Shown here: one piece after another, positions 1 to 7,493 of the stretch
How positions within the stretch are numbered: position 1 is the first letter of the stretch
Layout of the letters: each line of letters begins with the position of its first letter
Source: an uncultured Dorea sp.
GTDB taxonomy: Bacteria > Bacillota > Clostridia > Lachnospirales > Lachnospiraceae
Assembly: GCA_910579335.1 (NCBI GenBank)
Contig: CAJTUQ010000050.1
Location: 6,747-19,961 of the forward strand
Direction of reading: 5' to 3'
Length of the DNA stretch: 13,215 bases
Position numbers and translations under genes: made by a program
Notes under the pieces: model-generated
Database searches by the model: none
Seen by the model: only the letters and a program-made list of their open reading frames with translations
What the model was told of the DNA's origin: nothing

Positions 1-440
1 CTTTCGGACTTATGGGAGGAAGCTTTACTTTTTTTGATACAAGCGGCCTGCATTACCCTTACGCTCCTTTGACCGTCCACTCCTATCTGTGGCATATACT
101 GCTTATCATTATCGGTATTACAGCGGGAATTTGCCGCAAAAAAAGCACCGCCAAAGAGTTTCTTGGCAGCGCTTTCTGCTATCTTGCCTGCTGCGCTGTC
201 GCTACAGCGCTCAATATAGCTTTCCATTCATACGGAAATATCAATATGTTTTATATCAGTCCTTATTATGCCATGAGCCAGAAGGTGTTCGGCAATATCG
301 CCGGCCTGACCGGAAACAATGCCGGAATCATCATCTATATCACTGCCAATCTAACCGGAGCCTATGTGATTTTCCGGATTTGGGCGCTTATTTTTCAAGC
401 CCTCGACAGGAAAGAAAAAACCACGATATTTTTTGTATAA
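1..440 (+). CDS. YwaF/TP0381-like integral membrane protein, 3' part (partial)
   Basis: The reading frame is open from the left edge (first full codon at 3) to the TAA at 438-440, so the N-terminus lies outside the window. About 145 residues are visible. They hold roughly three hydrophobic segments: one beginning SYLWHILLIIIG, one around FLGSAFCYLACCAVA, and one near the C-terminus around NNAGIIIYITANLTGAYVIF. A short basic tail (DRKEK) follows. The pattern resembles the C-terminal half of the YwaF/TIGR02206 family of small multi-pass membrane proteins common in Firmicutes and spirochaetes; no biochemical role is established that I can cite. It converges with the mannan operon on the opposite strand, only 45 bases away, and has no evident functional link to it. 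The family call is by general resemblance and is tentative. Confidence 0.6.
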   Translation, partial: FGLMGGSFTFFDTSGLHYPYAPLTVHSYLWHILLIIIGITAGICRKKSTAKEFLGSAFCYLACCAVATALNIAFHSYGNINMFYISPYYAMSQKVFGNIAGLTGNNAGIIIYITANLTGAYVIFRIWALIFQALDRKEKTTIFFV

Positions 441-459
441 TCCGCCAGTTCTGCTGACA

Positions 460-487
460 TATCCTCTGTTTCAGGATACTTTTTTTT
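460..487 (+). terminator. Weak intrinsic terminator after the YwaF-like gene
   Basis: A short hairpin, TATCCT (460-465) pairing with AGGATA (473-478) across a 7-base loop, is followed within two bases by a run of seven Ts (481-487). On the plus strand this fits a Rho-independent terminator, although the stem is short and AT-rich. The T run overlaps the stop codon (486-488) of the converging minus-strand gene. On the minus strand no T run follows the stem, so termination of the mannan operon is not explained by it. Confidence 0.4.
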
Positions 488-2792
488 ACACCGACGATGC
501 AATCAGCTCCATCTCCCCGGCAAGCTCCACCTTTCCGTACTTGTCCGGCAGGATAAAATGGTCCCCCTTTTTAATGACACGTCCGTTTACGATTCCGCAC
601 CCTTCTATGACACTTACATTCATAAAGGGATGCGTCTGCTCAAACTGCATTGCCCCGTCAAGATTCATCTTATATACTTTGTAATAATCACAGGAAATCA
701 ACTCCACCCACTGATTTTTCGGGACTTCTTTCACATTTTTCACACTGTCTTCCACAGGTTTTGCAGGAACCTCTATTACATCCATACTTTTTTCCACATG
801 AAGCTCTCTTGGTTTTCCATCCTTAAGCCGTCCGTAATCATACACCCGGTAAGTGATGTCGCTATTCTGCTGTGTCTCTAAAATGATGCATCCGCCGGTA
901 ATCGCATGGACGCATCCCGGCTCTATCTGGATAAAGTCGCCTTTTTTTATACGTATCTTCCGGATAAACGCTTCCCACTGCCCGCCATAAATCATATCTC
1001 TCAGTTCTTTCTTCGTCCTTGCATTATGTCCCACTACAAGCTCCGCATCATCTTCGCAGTCAATAATATACCAGCATTCCGTTTTTCCAAGCGAGCCCCC
1101 TTCATGCTCCTTTGCATAATCATCATCCGGATGCACCTGTATGCTTAAATTTTCCTTTGCGTCTATCACCTTTACAAGAAGCGGGAAACGGTCCTCTTTT
1201 AAATTTCCAAACAGGTACCTCTCCTTTTCCCAAAGTTTGGAAAGCGTCTTTCCAACAAAACGGTTGTCATCTACCCTGTCGTCTCCGTCAGGGTGCGCTG
1301 AAATTCCCCAGCATTCTCCCACTTCATTTCCCGGAAGCTGATAGCCAAAGTCCGTGCCAAGACGGTTTCCGCCCCATACCATCTCCTTCAGCACCGGATT
1401 CAAAAACAAAATAGGCCTGGGCTTTCGGTTAATGCTCAAGTTCCTGCCGTTTCTTTCCATCACCTGCTGATACCAGTATGCAGAGTCCTTCACAGTCCTC
1501 TTAAGGCTTGCAAAGTCAACATATACAATGCCGAACCGTTCGCTATAGCCGCGCTCCCATTCAAAATTATCTAGAAATGTCCACAAAAAATATCCTCTGA
1601 TATCAATTCCCTCATCATAGGCGCGCTGCACCTGGCTGATATGGGCATCCAGAAAGCTGATTCTGTTCTGGTCATGGACGCGTCCGTCCTCAGAAACCGC
1701 ATCCAGTGCCGACATCCCATTCTCCGTGATAAAGATAGGTTTCCGATAACGCTCATATAAAAAGCGGCAGCCCCAGTACATACACTCCGGCATAACAGCC
1801 CACCCCACGGCCGTCTTCGGCGCTCCGGGCTTTTTCTCTAAAACTACCGGCTCACCCTGCGCATTTGCGCGGACTGCATACCCATTGTAAATTCCCTGTC
1901 CGATAAAGTCAATCGGCTCTCTGATAAGCTCCATATCTTCTTCTGAAAAATGCGGAAGAAACGCTGCAAATTTTTTTAGGCCTTCCTCAGGATACCTTCC
2001 GAATATAATCGGATCAAGATACCAAGATAAGTTCCATGCCCAGTTATCCATTTTCTCATAAAATCCGAAATATGCTTTCCGGGCCGCCCGGACATCCTCT
2101 GCTCTCTCTGTTTCCGGAACAGGCACGCCAAAGGTCGGCGCAATTCCCACCTTGACCGGCCCTTTTGCATACTTTCGCAAAGCCTTAACCGCCAGCCCAT
2201 GAGCTTTCAATACATTGTGAACCATCTGAAATGACAGTGGAAGCGGAAGCTGATACCCCGGCGCATGGTTTCCCCTTACATGTCCAAAATTACAAAAACA
2301 CTGCGGCTCATCAATTGTGATAAAATATTCGCAGATATCTGAAAAATTCTCGGCCGCTGCTTTGGCGTATTCCTGGAACCATTCCGGAGACAGGGAGGAC
2401 ACCCATCCCCCCTGTTCCTGAAGGCGCTGCGGATATTCCCAATGAAACAGCGTAATAAACGGTTCAATTCCTTTCCCTTTCATATATTGAATCATATCCC
2501 GGTACATCCTGACCGCATTTTCATTTATCCTACCGGTCCCTTCCGGCATAATCCGGCTCCAATTCAGAGAAAAACGAAAATGCCGGATTCCCATGTATTT
2601 CATCAAAGAAATGTCTTCTTTAAACTTATGAATAAAGTCGCAGCTTACATCGGCATCCGCTCCATCGGCAATCCGCCCCTTTTCCCTGACAAACCGATCC
2701 CAGATACACTCTCCTGCGCCCTCTGAGACATCCTTCCCCTCAATTTGATAGGCGCTGCTGGCAGCCCCCCATATAAAATCGTCCCGAAACAT
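486..2792 (-). CDS. GH1 beta-glycosidase fused to type I mannose-6-phosphate isomerase
   Basis: One 768-residue protein holds two complete enzymes. Residues 1-447 are a GH1 TIM barrel: Q16 (AYQIEG), R73/W78 (FRFSLNWSR), H117-W118, acid/base E162 in TIDEP, nucleophile E357 in ITENG, and E411-W412 in the sugar-binding DNFEW segment. This last feature points to an unphosphorylated sugar rather than a 6-phospho substrate. Residues about 455-768 match the short Firmicutes ManA (about 315 residues): metal ligands Q552 and H554 (QVHPDD), E572 (KTECWYI), H629 (GCVHAI), and catalytic R649 (TYRVYDYGR). It should interconvert mannose-6-P and fructose-6-P. The start is supported by GGAGG six bases upstream of the ATG. 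It is the last gene of the operon, 58 bases after the preceding gene, and no signal peptide is seen. Oddities are the fusion itself and D161 where GH1 enzymes carry Asn. Whether GH1 acts on beta-glucosides or beta-mannosides is not decided by the sequence. Confidence 0.93.
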   Translation of the reverse strand: MFRDDFIWGAASSAYQIEGKDVSEGAGECIWDRFVREKGRIADGADADVSCDFIHKFKEDISLMKYMGIRHFRFSLNWSRIMPEGTGRINENAVRMYRDMIQYMKGKGIEPFITLFHWEYPQRLQEQGGWVSSLSPEWFQEYAKAAAENFSDICEYFITIDEPQCFCNFGHVRGNHAPGYQLPLPLSFQMVHNVLKAHGLAVKALRKYAKGPVKVGIAPTFGVPVPETERAEDVRAARKAYFGFYEKMDNWAWNLSWYLDPIIFGRYPEEGLKKFAAFLPHFSEEDMELIREPIDFIGQGIYNGYAVRANAQGEPVVLEKKPGAPKTAVGWAVMPECMYWGCRFLYERYRKPIFITENGMSALDAVSEDGRVHDQNRISFLDAHISQVQRAYDEGIDIRGYFLWTFLDNFEWERGYSERFGIVYVDFASLKRTVKDSAYWYQQVMERNGRNLSINRKPRPILFLNPVLKEMVWGGNRLGTDFGYQLPGNEVGECWGISAHPDGDDRVDDNRFVGKTLSKLWEKERYLFGNLKEDRFPLLVKVIDAKENLSIQVHPDDDYAKEHEGGSLGKTECWYIIDCEDDAELVVGHNARTKKELRDMIYGGQWEAFIRKIRIKKGDFIQIEPGCVHAITGGCIILETQQNSDITYRVYDYGRLKDGKPRELHVEKSMDVIEVPAKPVEDSVKNVKEVPKNQWVELISCDYYKVYKMNLDGAMQFEQTHPFMNVSVIEGCGIVNGRVIKKGDHFILPDKYGKVELAGEMELIASSV

Positions 2793-2850
2793 CCCGCACC
2801 TCCATAGGAAAATCCAAAAACAGCTTTTGCCAAAAACCCCGCCTCATATA

Positions 2851-3873
2851 CTAACGCCGTCCGATTTTTACATCGGCCTCTCTCACTACACTGTGCTCTT
2901 TAATATAGTCCAGAATCTCATCTATCATTGTAAAAGCCAAAGCTACATAACTGTCCGCCGCCCCATAGTAAATGGCAATCCGGCCGCTTTCACTGTCATG
3001 GAGCGCAGCGCACGGAAAACAGACGTTCGGCACAAATCCCCGCTCTTCATACCATTCCTCCGGCGTCAGCAGAAAATTTTCACACCTATACTTCACTCTG
3101 GACGGCTCGTCAATATCAAGGATCGCACCGCCGATCGAATATACGTATCCATTGCAGGTGCTCGTTACCCCGTGATAAAACAACAGCCATCCCTCGCTTG
3201 TCTCAATGGGCGCGGCGCCGCCGCCGATTTTTACGGCCTGCCACCACTCCGGGGCCTTCCCCATGACATGGCGGTGTTTTCCCCAATACACAAGGTCCGG
3301 GCTTTCACTTATAAAAATATCGCCGAACGGTGTATGCCCGCTGTCAGACGGTCTGGACAGCATCAAAAAGTTTCCGTTCACCTTTCTCGGAAACAGCACC
3401 GCATTGCGGTTAAACGGAAGGAAGGGATTCTCAAGCCTTCGAAAAGTCTTGAAATCTGTCGTCTCTGCCATCCCGATCGCAGCCCCGTAAAAGTCTTGGC
3501 ACCAGATTATGTAATAAGTATCTTCCACCTTCACAAGCCGCGGGTCATAGGCGTACATCGGCAGAAATGCCTCCCCGTGCTCATCCACAAATGGAATCCT
3601 GTCTTTCTTAAAATCCCAATGAATCCCGTCGCTGCTCTTTCCAAGATAGATAGAAGGAATCCCATTCATCTGTTCTCCCCGGAACACTCCAATAAACGCA
3701 TCCTCATAGGGAATGACCGCACTGTTAAAAATCCTTGCCACCCCGTCGGCCGGATTGCGTCCGATAATCGGGTTTTCCGTATATCTCCACACCGGAGCCC
3801 CTTTCAAATTCTCTGGTTTATCCTGCCACGGCATATTGAAAACCGCCGGGCTTATCATCTTATATTTACTCAT
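2851..3873 (-). CDS. GH130 beta-1,4-mannooligosaccharide phosphorylase (subfamily 2-like)
   Basis: A 340-residue GH130 protein with the five-bladed propeller motifs: FRGE (64-67), the proton-donor motif YDPR with D110, the RNAVLFP segment (156-162), SRP with R174, KIGGGAAPI (215-223) and the phosphate-site H234 in YHGV. Family members cleave beta-mannosides with inorganic phosphate to give alpha-mannose-1-phosphate. The length and YDPR-type motif fit mannooligosaccharide phosphorylases (GH130_2) better than the longer mannosylglucose phosphorylases, and the latter is encoded just upstream. The start is supported by GGAGG eight bases upstream of the ATG. Its ATG overlaps the preceding gene's stop as ATGA (3870-3873), so translation is probably coupled. 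No signal peptide is present, so it is cytoplasmic. Subfamily and exact chain-length preference are inferred. Confidence 0.9.
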   Translation of the reverse strand: MSKYKMISPAVFNMPWQDKPENLKGAPVWRYTENPIIGRNPADGVARIFNSAVIPYEDAFIGVFRGEQMNGIPSIYLGKSSDGIHWDFKKDRIPFVDEHGEAFLPMYAYDPRLVKVEDTYYIIWCQDFYGAAIGMAETTDFKTFRRLENPFLPFNRNAVLFPRKVNGNFLMLSRPSDSGHTPFGDIFISESPDLVYWGKHRHVMGKAPEWWQAVKIGGGAAPIETSEGWLLFYHGVTSTCNGYVYSIGGAILDIDEPSRVKYRCENFLLTPEEWYEERGFVPNVCFPCAALHDSESGRIAIYYGAADSYVALAFTMIDEILDYIKEHSVVREADVKIGRR

Positions 3874-5048
3874 AATGCTGCCTCCTTTAAAATTTCAAGA
3901 TTTTGCCGGATAAGCCCGCATCGCTGCGCCACGCACTCTACGGACCTGCCAGGGTCTTTTGGTGTATTGAACACATAATCCACAAGCTTTTCGAGCGTCG
4001 TTACGGCCACATGCACTCTTGTATCGCTCGCCGCATAGTAGATGCATACTTCCCCGTTTTCTTTCACAATCGCACCGTTTGTGAACACGACATTTGACAC
4101 GTCCCCGACTCTTTCCCAATCTCTGGGGCCAAGCAGCATTCCCGAAGGTTCTGCAATAACCGTTGCCGGATGAGCAAGAGCGGTTGCAAACGCATAGATG
4201 ACGTACCGAAGCCCTGCCGCTGTATTCCTAACGCCGTGGGCAATATGAATCCAGCCCTTCTCTGTCTTAATCGGCACTGCGCCGGCACCGTTTTTCGCCT
4301 CTGTGACAGTATGGTATTTCCGCCTGCTTGTGATGCGTTCCTCCTCAATTACCGCATGCTCTATATCATCGCACAGGCCGAAGCCGATTCCTCCGCCGGA
4401 GCCCGTATCGATAAAATCATCCATCGGCCTTGTATAAAACGCATATTTCCCATCTACAAATTCCGGGTGCAGCACAACATTTCTCTGCTGCGGGGAGTTC
4501 AATGTTTTAAGATTATCAAGACGCTCCCATTGCTTTAAATCCTTTGTCCTTACAATCCCTGCCGCCGCAATCGCCGCAGAAAGGTCTTCTGCGGACGTGT
4601 CCTTGCTCTCGGAACAGAACACGCCGTAGATATACCCGTCTTCATGCTTTGTCAGACGCATATCGTATACATTGGTCTCCTCCGGACATACGTCGTCAAG
4701 AAGGACCGGATAATCCCAAAACCGGAATCCTGATATACCGTCGTCGCTCTCTGCCACGCCAAAAAAGGACTTACGGTCGTTCCCCTCAATGCGGGCAATC
4801 AGATAATATTTCCCGTCAAGCTCTATTGCTCCCGCATTCATTACGGCGTTTACTCCTAAACGCTCCATAAAATACGGATTTGTCCTGGGATTCAAATCAT
4901 AGCGCCAAGTAAGGGGAATATGCTCCCTTGTCAGCACCGGATATTTGTAACGGTCAAAGACTCCGTTGTAAAAATCTGACTTCTCATTTTTCCTGTTTAA
5001 AAGCTCCTCCTGTTTTTTTAATTCCATATAATATTTTTCATGCAGCAT
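3870..5048 (-). CDS. GH130 4-O-beta-D-mannosyl-D-glucose phosphorylase (subfamily 1-like)
   Basis: I place the start at the ATG at 5048 (392 residues). It is preceded by GGAGGGAG and its A is the last base of the epimerase stop (TGATG). An upstream in-frame ATG at 5108 would add 20 residues lying inside the epimerase gene. With this start, the putative proton donor is D129 in NVYDMRLTKHEDG, close to the catalytic Asp131 I recall for the characterised Bacteroides fragilis enzyme. Other motifs are QQRNVVLHP (187-195), YTRPMDD around R207, AKNGAGAVPI (251-260) and IAHGV with H271. Characterised relatives phosphorolyse mannosyl-beta-1,4-glucose to mannose-1-phosphate plus glucose, the step after mannobiose epimerisation, and the epimerase is encoded immediately upstream. 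It is cytoplasmic, with no signal peptide. Confidence 0.92.
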   Translation of the reverse strand: MLHEKYYMELKKQEELLNRKNEKSDFYNGVFDRYKYPVLTREHIPLTWRYDLNPRTNPYFMERLGVNAVMNAGAIELDGKYYLIARIEGNDRKSFFGVAESDDGISGFRFWDYPVLLDDVCPEETNVYDMRLTKHEDGYIYGVFCSESKDTSAEDLSAAIAAAGIVRTKDLKQWERLDNLKTLNSPQQRNVVLHPEFVDGKYAFYTRPMDDFIDTGSGGGIGFGLCDDIEHAVIEEERITSRRKYHTVTEAKNGAGAVPIKTEKGWIHIAHGVRNTAAGLRYVIYAFATALAHPATVIAEPSGMLLGPRDWERVGDVSNVVFTNGAIVKENGEVCIYYAASDTRVHVAVTTLEKLVDYVFNTPKDPGRSVECVAQRCGLIRQNLEILKEAAL

Positions 5049-6220
5049 CAAAACTCCCTCCTTATCACTTCCATGCACATTCTTCCATTGTGGTACGGGC
5101 ATTTCCACGGCTCCACAATCGGTTTATTTTCATACGGCCTTCCTTTCTCGTCAAGAAGCCAGTACCATTCCAACCCTTTTCTTTTATCGATCAGATGATT
5201 CTTAATAAACTGCCAGATGTCTTTTGCAGCTTCCAGATATTCTGTCCGTGATTTATCCTTTTGGAAGCCGTTTAAAAATCCGACTACCGCCTCTGCCTGC
5301 ACCCACCATACGCGGTCGGTATCTACAACGCCTCTCTCACACTCATTTGCAAGAGAATGGCGGTTGTACGCCGTCTCATAAATTTGCTTTGTTAAATCCT
5401 TTGTGATCGGCGTCATTTTTTCCGTATACTCAGGATTTGAAATAATTTCCACGCCCCGGTCCACCAGCCACGCCGTCTCAATATCATGGCCATAGGAATG
5501 AAGGTCGATAAGGGAACGGTATTCTGCGTCAAAAAATACCTCCTGTCTGTGAAGAGTTGGATTGTAAATTTTATCTGCAATAATATCAAGCATCCACTCC
5601 AGACGTTCTTTTACTTCCTTTTTCCCCGTCACTCTGTAAAACTCGGTATATGCCTCAAAAACATGCAGCAGAGTATTCATAGTCCTCTCGGCGGTCACGC
5701 CGTTTTCCGATAGCTTGTCGTTTTCCACAGGGCAAAATTCCCTGTCAAACGCCTCCAAATATCCGTTCTCATCCCGGCATTTCTCCTCTATAAGCTCATA
5801 TAACTCTTCTGCAATCCGGATACTTTCTTCATCTTTCGACGCATCATAATAGGATGACAAGGCATAGATTGAAAACGCCTGATTATATGTATGCTTTGCG
5901 GTATCCTCCGGTGTCCCGTCATACCTTACCGACCAGAAGACGCCTCCGTACTCCTTATCCAGGCAAAATCTTTTCAAAAACTCAAATCCATGTTCCGCCT
6001 CTGCCAGAAGGCTCTTATCCCCCAATATTAGACAGGCATTGGAAAAAAACCATATAATACGGCTGTTCAGGATGCACCCCTTAACCGCACATTCATCCAC
6101 GACGCAGTCATATCCCATATACCCGTAGTATCCGCCGTATGTATCATCCCTTAAGGACTTCCAGAAAGGAATCATACACTGAATTAAATGTTCTTTCATT
6201 TCTTCTTTTAGCTTTTCCAT
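5048..6220 (-). CDS. AGE-family cellobiose/mannobiose 2-epimerase
   Basis: A 390-residue alpha6/alpha6-barrel protein of the N-acylglucosamine 2-epimerase superfamily, matching cellobiose 2-epimerases in length and motifs. Visible are R54 (NSRIIWFF), HTYNQAFSIYAL (110-121), N182 and H186 (RTMNTLLHVFEAY), catalytic-type H245 and E248 (GHDIETAW), W305-W306 and E310 (WWVQAEA), and the second catalytic-type histidine H377 with R380 (EPWKCPYHNGRM). Enzymes of this group invert C2 of the reducing-end sugar of beta-1,4-disaccharides. Next to two GH130 genes, the likely substrate is beta-1,4-mannobiose, giving mannosyl-glucose. It is the first gene of the operon. The ribosome-binding site AAAGGAG is 11 bases upstream, a slightly long spacing. 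Its TGA overlaps the next ATG by one base. No signal peptide is visible. Confidence 0.92.
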   Translation of the reverse strand: MEKLKEEMKEHLIQCMIPFWKSLRDDTYGGYYGYMGYDCVVDECAVKGCILNSRIIWFFSNACLILGDKSLLAEAEHGFEFLKRFCLDKEYGGVFWSVRYDGTPEDTAKHTYNQAFSIYALSSYYDASKDEESIRIAEELYELIEEKCRDENGYLEAFDREFCPVENDKLSENGVTAERTMNTLLHVFEAYTEFYRVTGKKEVKERLEWMLDIIADKIYNPTLHRQEVFFDAEYRSLIDLHSYGHDIETAWLVDRGVEIISNPEYTEKMTPITKDLTKQIYETAYNRHSLANECERGVVDTDRVWWVQAEAVVGFLNGFQKDKSRTEYLEAAKDIWQFIKNHLIDKRKGLEWYWLLDEKGRPYENKPIVEPWKCPYHNGRMCMEVIRREF

Positions 6221-6251
6221 CTCAAATTACGCTCCTTTCAGGATAATTGTT

Positions 6252-6277
6252 TTATTAGCTAATATATTAGCTAATAA
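6252..6277. promoter_or_regulatory. Perfect 26-bp palindromic operator (two TTAGCTAA units)
   Basis: The 26 bases are their own reverse complement. They contain two copies of the 8-bp palindrome TTAGCTAA, at 6255-6262 and 6267-6274, whose starts are 12 bp apart. The element covers the -10 box and start region of the epimerase operon promoter, the standard place for a repressor site. The LacI-family gene just upstream is the obvious candidate binder; this is inference from proximity. A related TTAGCTAA occurs in the phosphohexomutase promoter. Confidence 0.7.
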
Positions 6278-6292
6278 TATTTTATTTGTCAA
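6264..6292 (-). promoter_or_regulatory. Promoter of the epimerase-GH130-GH130-GH1/ManA operon
   Basis: On the minus strand, TTGACA (6287-6292) is a perfect -35 box. It is followed by a 17-base spacer and TAATAT (6264-6269), a four-of-six match to the -10 consensus. Transcription would begin near 6257, giving a leader of about 37 bases before the epimerase ATG at 6220. The -10 box lies inside a long palindrome, so repression by a bound regulator is expected. Confidence 0.75.
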
Positions 6293-6330
6293 CATATTTT
6301 AATTAATTTTAATCATATTTTTACTCAACA

Positions 6331-6375
6331 AAAAACTGCCTGTTCCACAGACTTTCTAGTCCGTGGAACAGGCAG
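6331..6375 (-). terminator. Intrinsic terminator of the lacI-type gene
   Basis: A 13-bp perfect stem (6336-6348 with 6363-6375, CTGCCTGTTCCAC pairing with its complement) continues past one mismatch into a further 4-bp stem (6350-6353 with 6358-6361) closed by a TTCT loop. On the minus strand it is followed by six Ts (6335-6330). It lies 28 bases after the regulator's stop codon and upstream of the operon promoter, so it insulates the operon from regulator transcription. Confidence 0.9.
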
Positions 6376-6402
6376 CAGTTTCAAATCCAATAGCACTCAT
6401 AT

Positions 6403-7455
6403 TCACAGCGAACGCACCGGCGGCCCGATTCGCCTTGCGCTCTCCCTCTCAATAAACCGGCCCGCAAGCATGAAAATTCCTGACGTACCTGATGTATAGG
6501 AAGCATTCCGGCACTTCTGCAGCATACTGTGCACGGCCCGCTCTGCCATCTCTTTTGCACCGGTTTCATAGGTAGTGATTCCGATACCGGCGGACTGTCC
6601 CGACATATAGTTGTCAAATCCCGCTACGGAGACGTCCCCCGGAACACCGTAACCGGCCTTCTCAAGCCTCGCAATCAACAAACCCGCCGACAAGTCACAG
6701 TTACAGAAAAAAGCCGTCGGCATGTCTTCTTTTGGAAGAATCAGCTCATCACTCTTATAAATCCTTCCGCTGTCAGGACTGCGGTCGTCAATCACCCAGT
6801 CCTCCTTCCATTCTGCACCATGCTCCATCAATGATTTCAGGTACCCCGAATACCGGTCGTCAATACTGCTGGTGGAACGCCTCGTCCCCACAAAACCGAT
6901 TTTTTCATGTCCAAGCTCAAACAGATAATCCGTCATACGGCAGCCGCCCATAAAATTGTTGGACACTACACAATCGCACATCTCCCAGCCATTCGTCGTA
7001 TCCAGGTTCACCATCGGCAGTTTTTTGCTCTCAATCAGGCGGTTTGCGTACCCGCCTTTAAAAGCGCCCAGAATAATCAGCCCGTCTGCCTTTCCCTCTG
7101 TCACCACCTTCGGAAATCCTCCCGCGTCTTCCTTCTCAGGCGAAATCACTTCAAGCATAGGAAAACAGTTCTGTTCAATTGCCTTTTTTGAAATTTCCTG
7201 ATATAACAGCCAGTAAAAAGACTGATTCTCCTGCAGGTAGCGCTCTGCTGCGATTACTCCGATGGTAAAGCTCTCTTTCCCCGTCTGCTTTGCCTCTGCG
7301 GTACTCTTTCTATATCCCATCTCATCCGCCAGCCGGATAATTTTCTCCCGAAGTTCTTCACTGACACCTGTTTGGCCTGACAATGCTTTTGAAACCGTCA
7401 CCGTGCTGACGCCCAACCGCTCGCCGATATCCGCCAATCTGACTGTTTTAGCCAT
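6403..7455 (-). CDS. LacI-family transcriptional regulator of the mannan locus
   Basis: A 350-residue protein. Residues 6-27 form the N-terminal helix-turn-helix (RLADIGERLGVSTVTVSKALSG), followed by VSEELREKI and then a periplasmic-binding-protein-like sensor domain from about 64 (FTIGVIAAE) through VSVAGFDNY to the C-terminus. Family members are usually repressors released by a sugar or sugar phosphate. Here a mannose- or mannooligosaccharide-type inducer is inferred from the neighbours. The segment that normally forms the hinge helix (PNxxARxL) reads KSTAEAKQ, lacking the proline, the Ala-Arg and the intercalating leucine. The start is supported by AAGGAGG seven bases upstream of the ATG. 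It sits between the phosphohexomutase gene and the epimerase operon on the same strand, with its own promoter and a strong terminator. The TTAGCTAA elements are its likely targets. Confidence 0.92.
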   Translation of the reverse strand: MAKTVRLADIGERLGVSTVTVSKALSGQTGVSEELREKIIRLADEMGYRKSTAEAKQTGKESFTIGVIAAERYLQENQSFYWLLYQEISKKAIEQNCFPMLEVISPEKEDAGGFPKVVTEGKADGLIILGAFKGGYANRLIESKKLPMVNLDTTNGWEMCDCVVSNNFMGGCRMTDYLFELGHEKIGFVGTRRSTSSIDDRYSGYLKSLMEHGAEWKEDWVIDDRSPDSGRIYKSDELILPKEDMPTAFFCNCDLSAGLLIARLEKAGYGVPGDVSVAGFDNYMSGQSAGIGITTYETGAKEMAERAVHSMLQKCRNASYTSGTSGIFMLAGRFIERESARRIGPPVRSL

Positions 7456-7493
7456 GATTTTCCTCCTTAAACCAGCTACTATTCATCAACATT

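Noticed and set aside
1437..1439. Internal TTG start that would make the isomerase half a separate protein.
   Set aside because: The only purine-rich sequences upstream are either too close (about 3 bases) or too far (about 13 bases), so independent initiation is weakly supported; kept only as a check under the fusion-joint finding.
2827..3978. A 383-codon open frame on the plus strand, antisense to the second GH130 gene.
   Set aside because: It lies wholly opposite a clear GH130 gene, has a Pro/Arg/His-rich composition with no recognisable motif, and lacks a convincing ribosome-binding site. It is a codon-usage shadow.
5049..5108. An upstream start for the first GH130 gene adding 20 residues.
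   Set aside because: The extension lies inside the epimerase gene without its own ribosome-binding site, while the ATG at 5048 has a near-ideal site and gives the expected family length.
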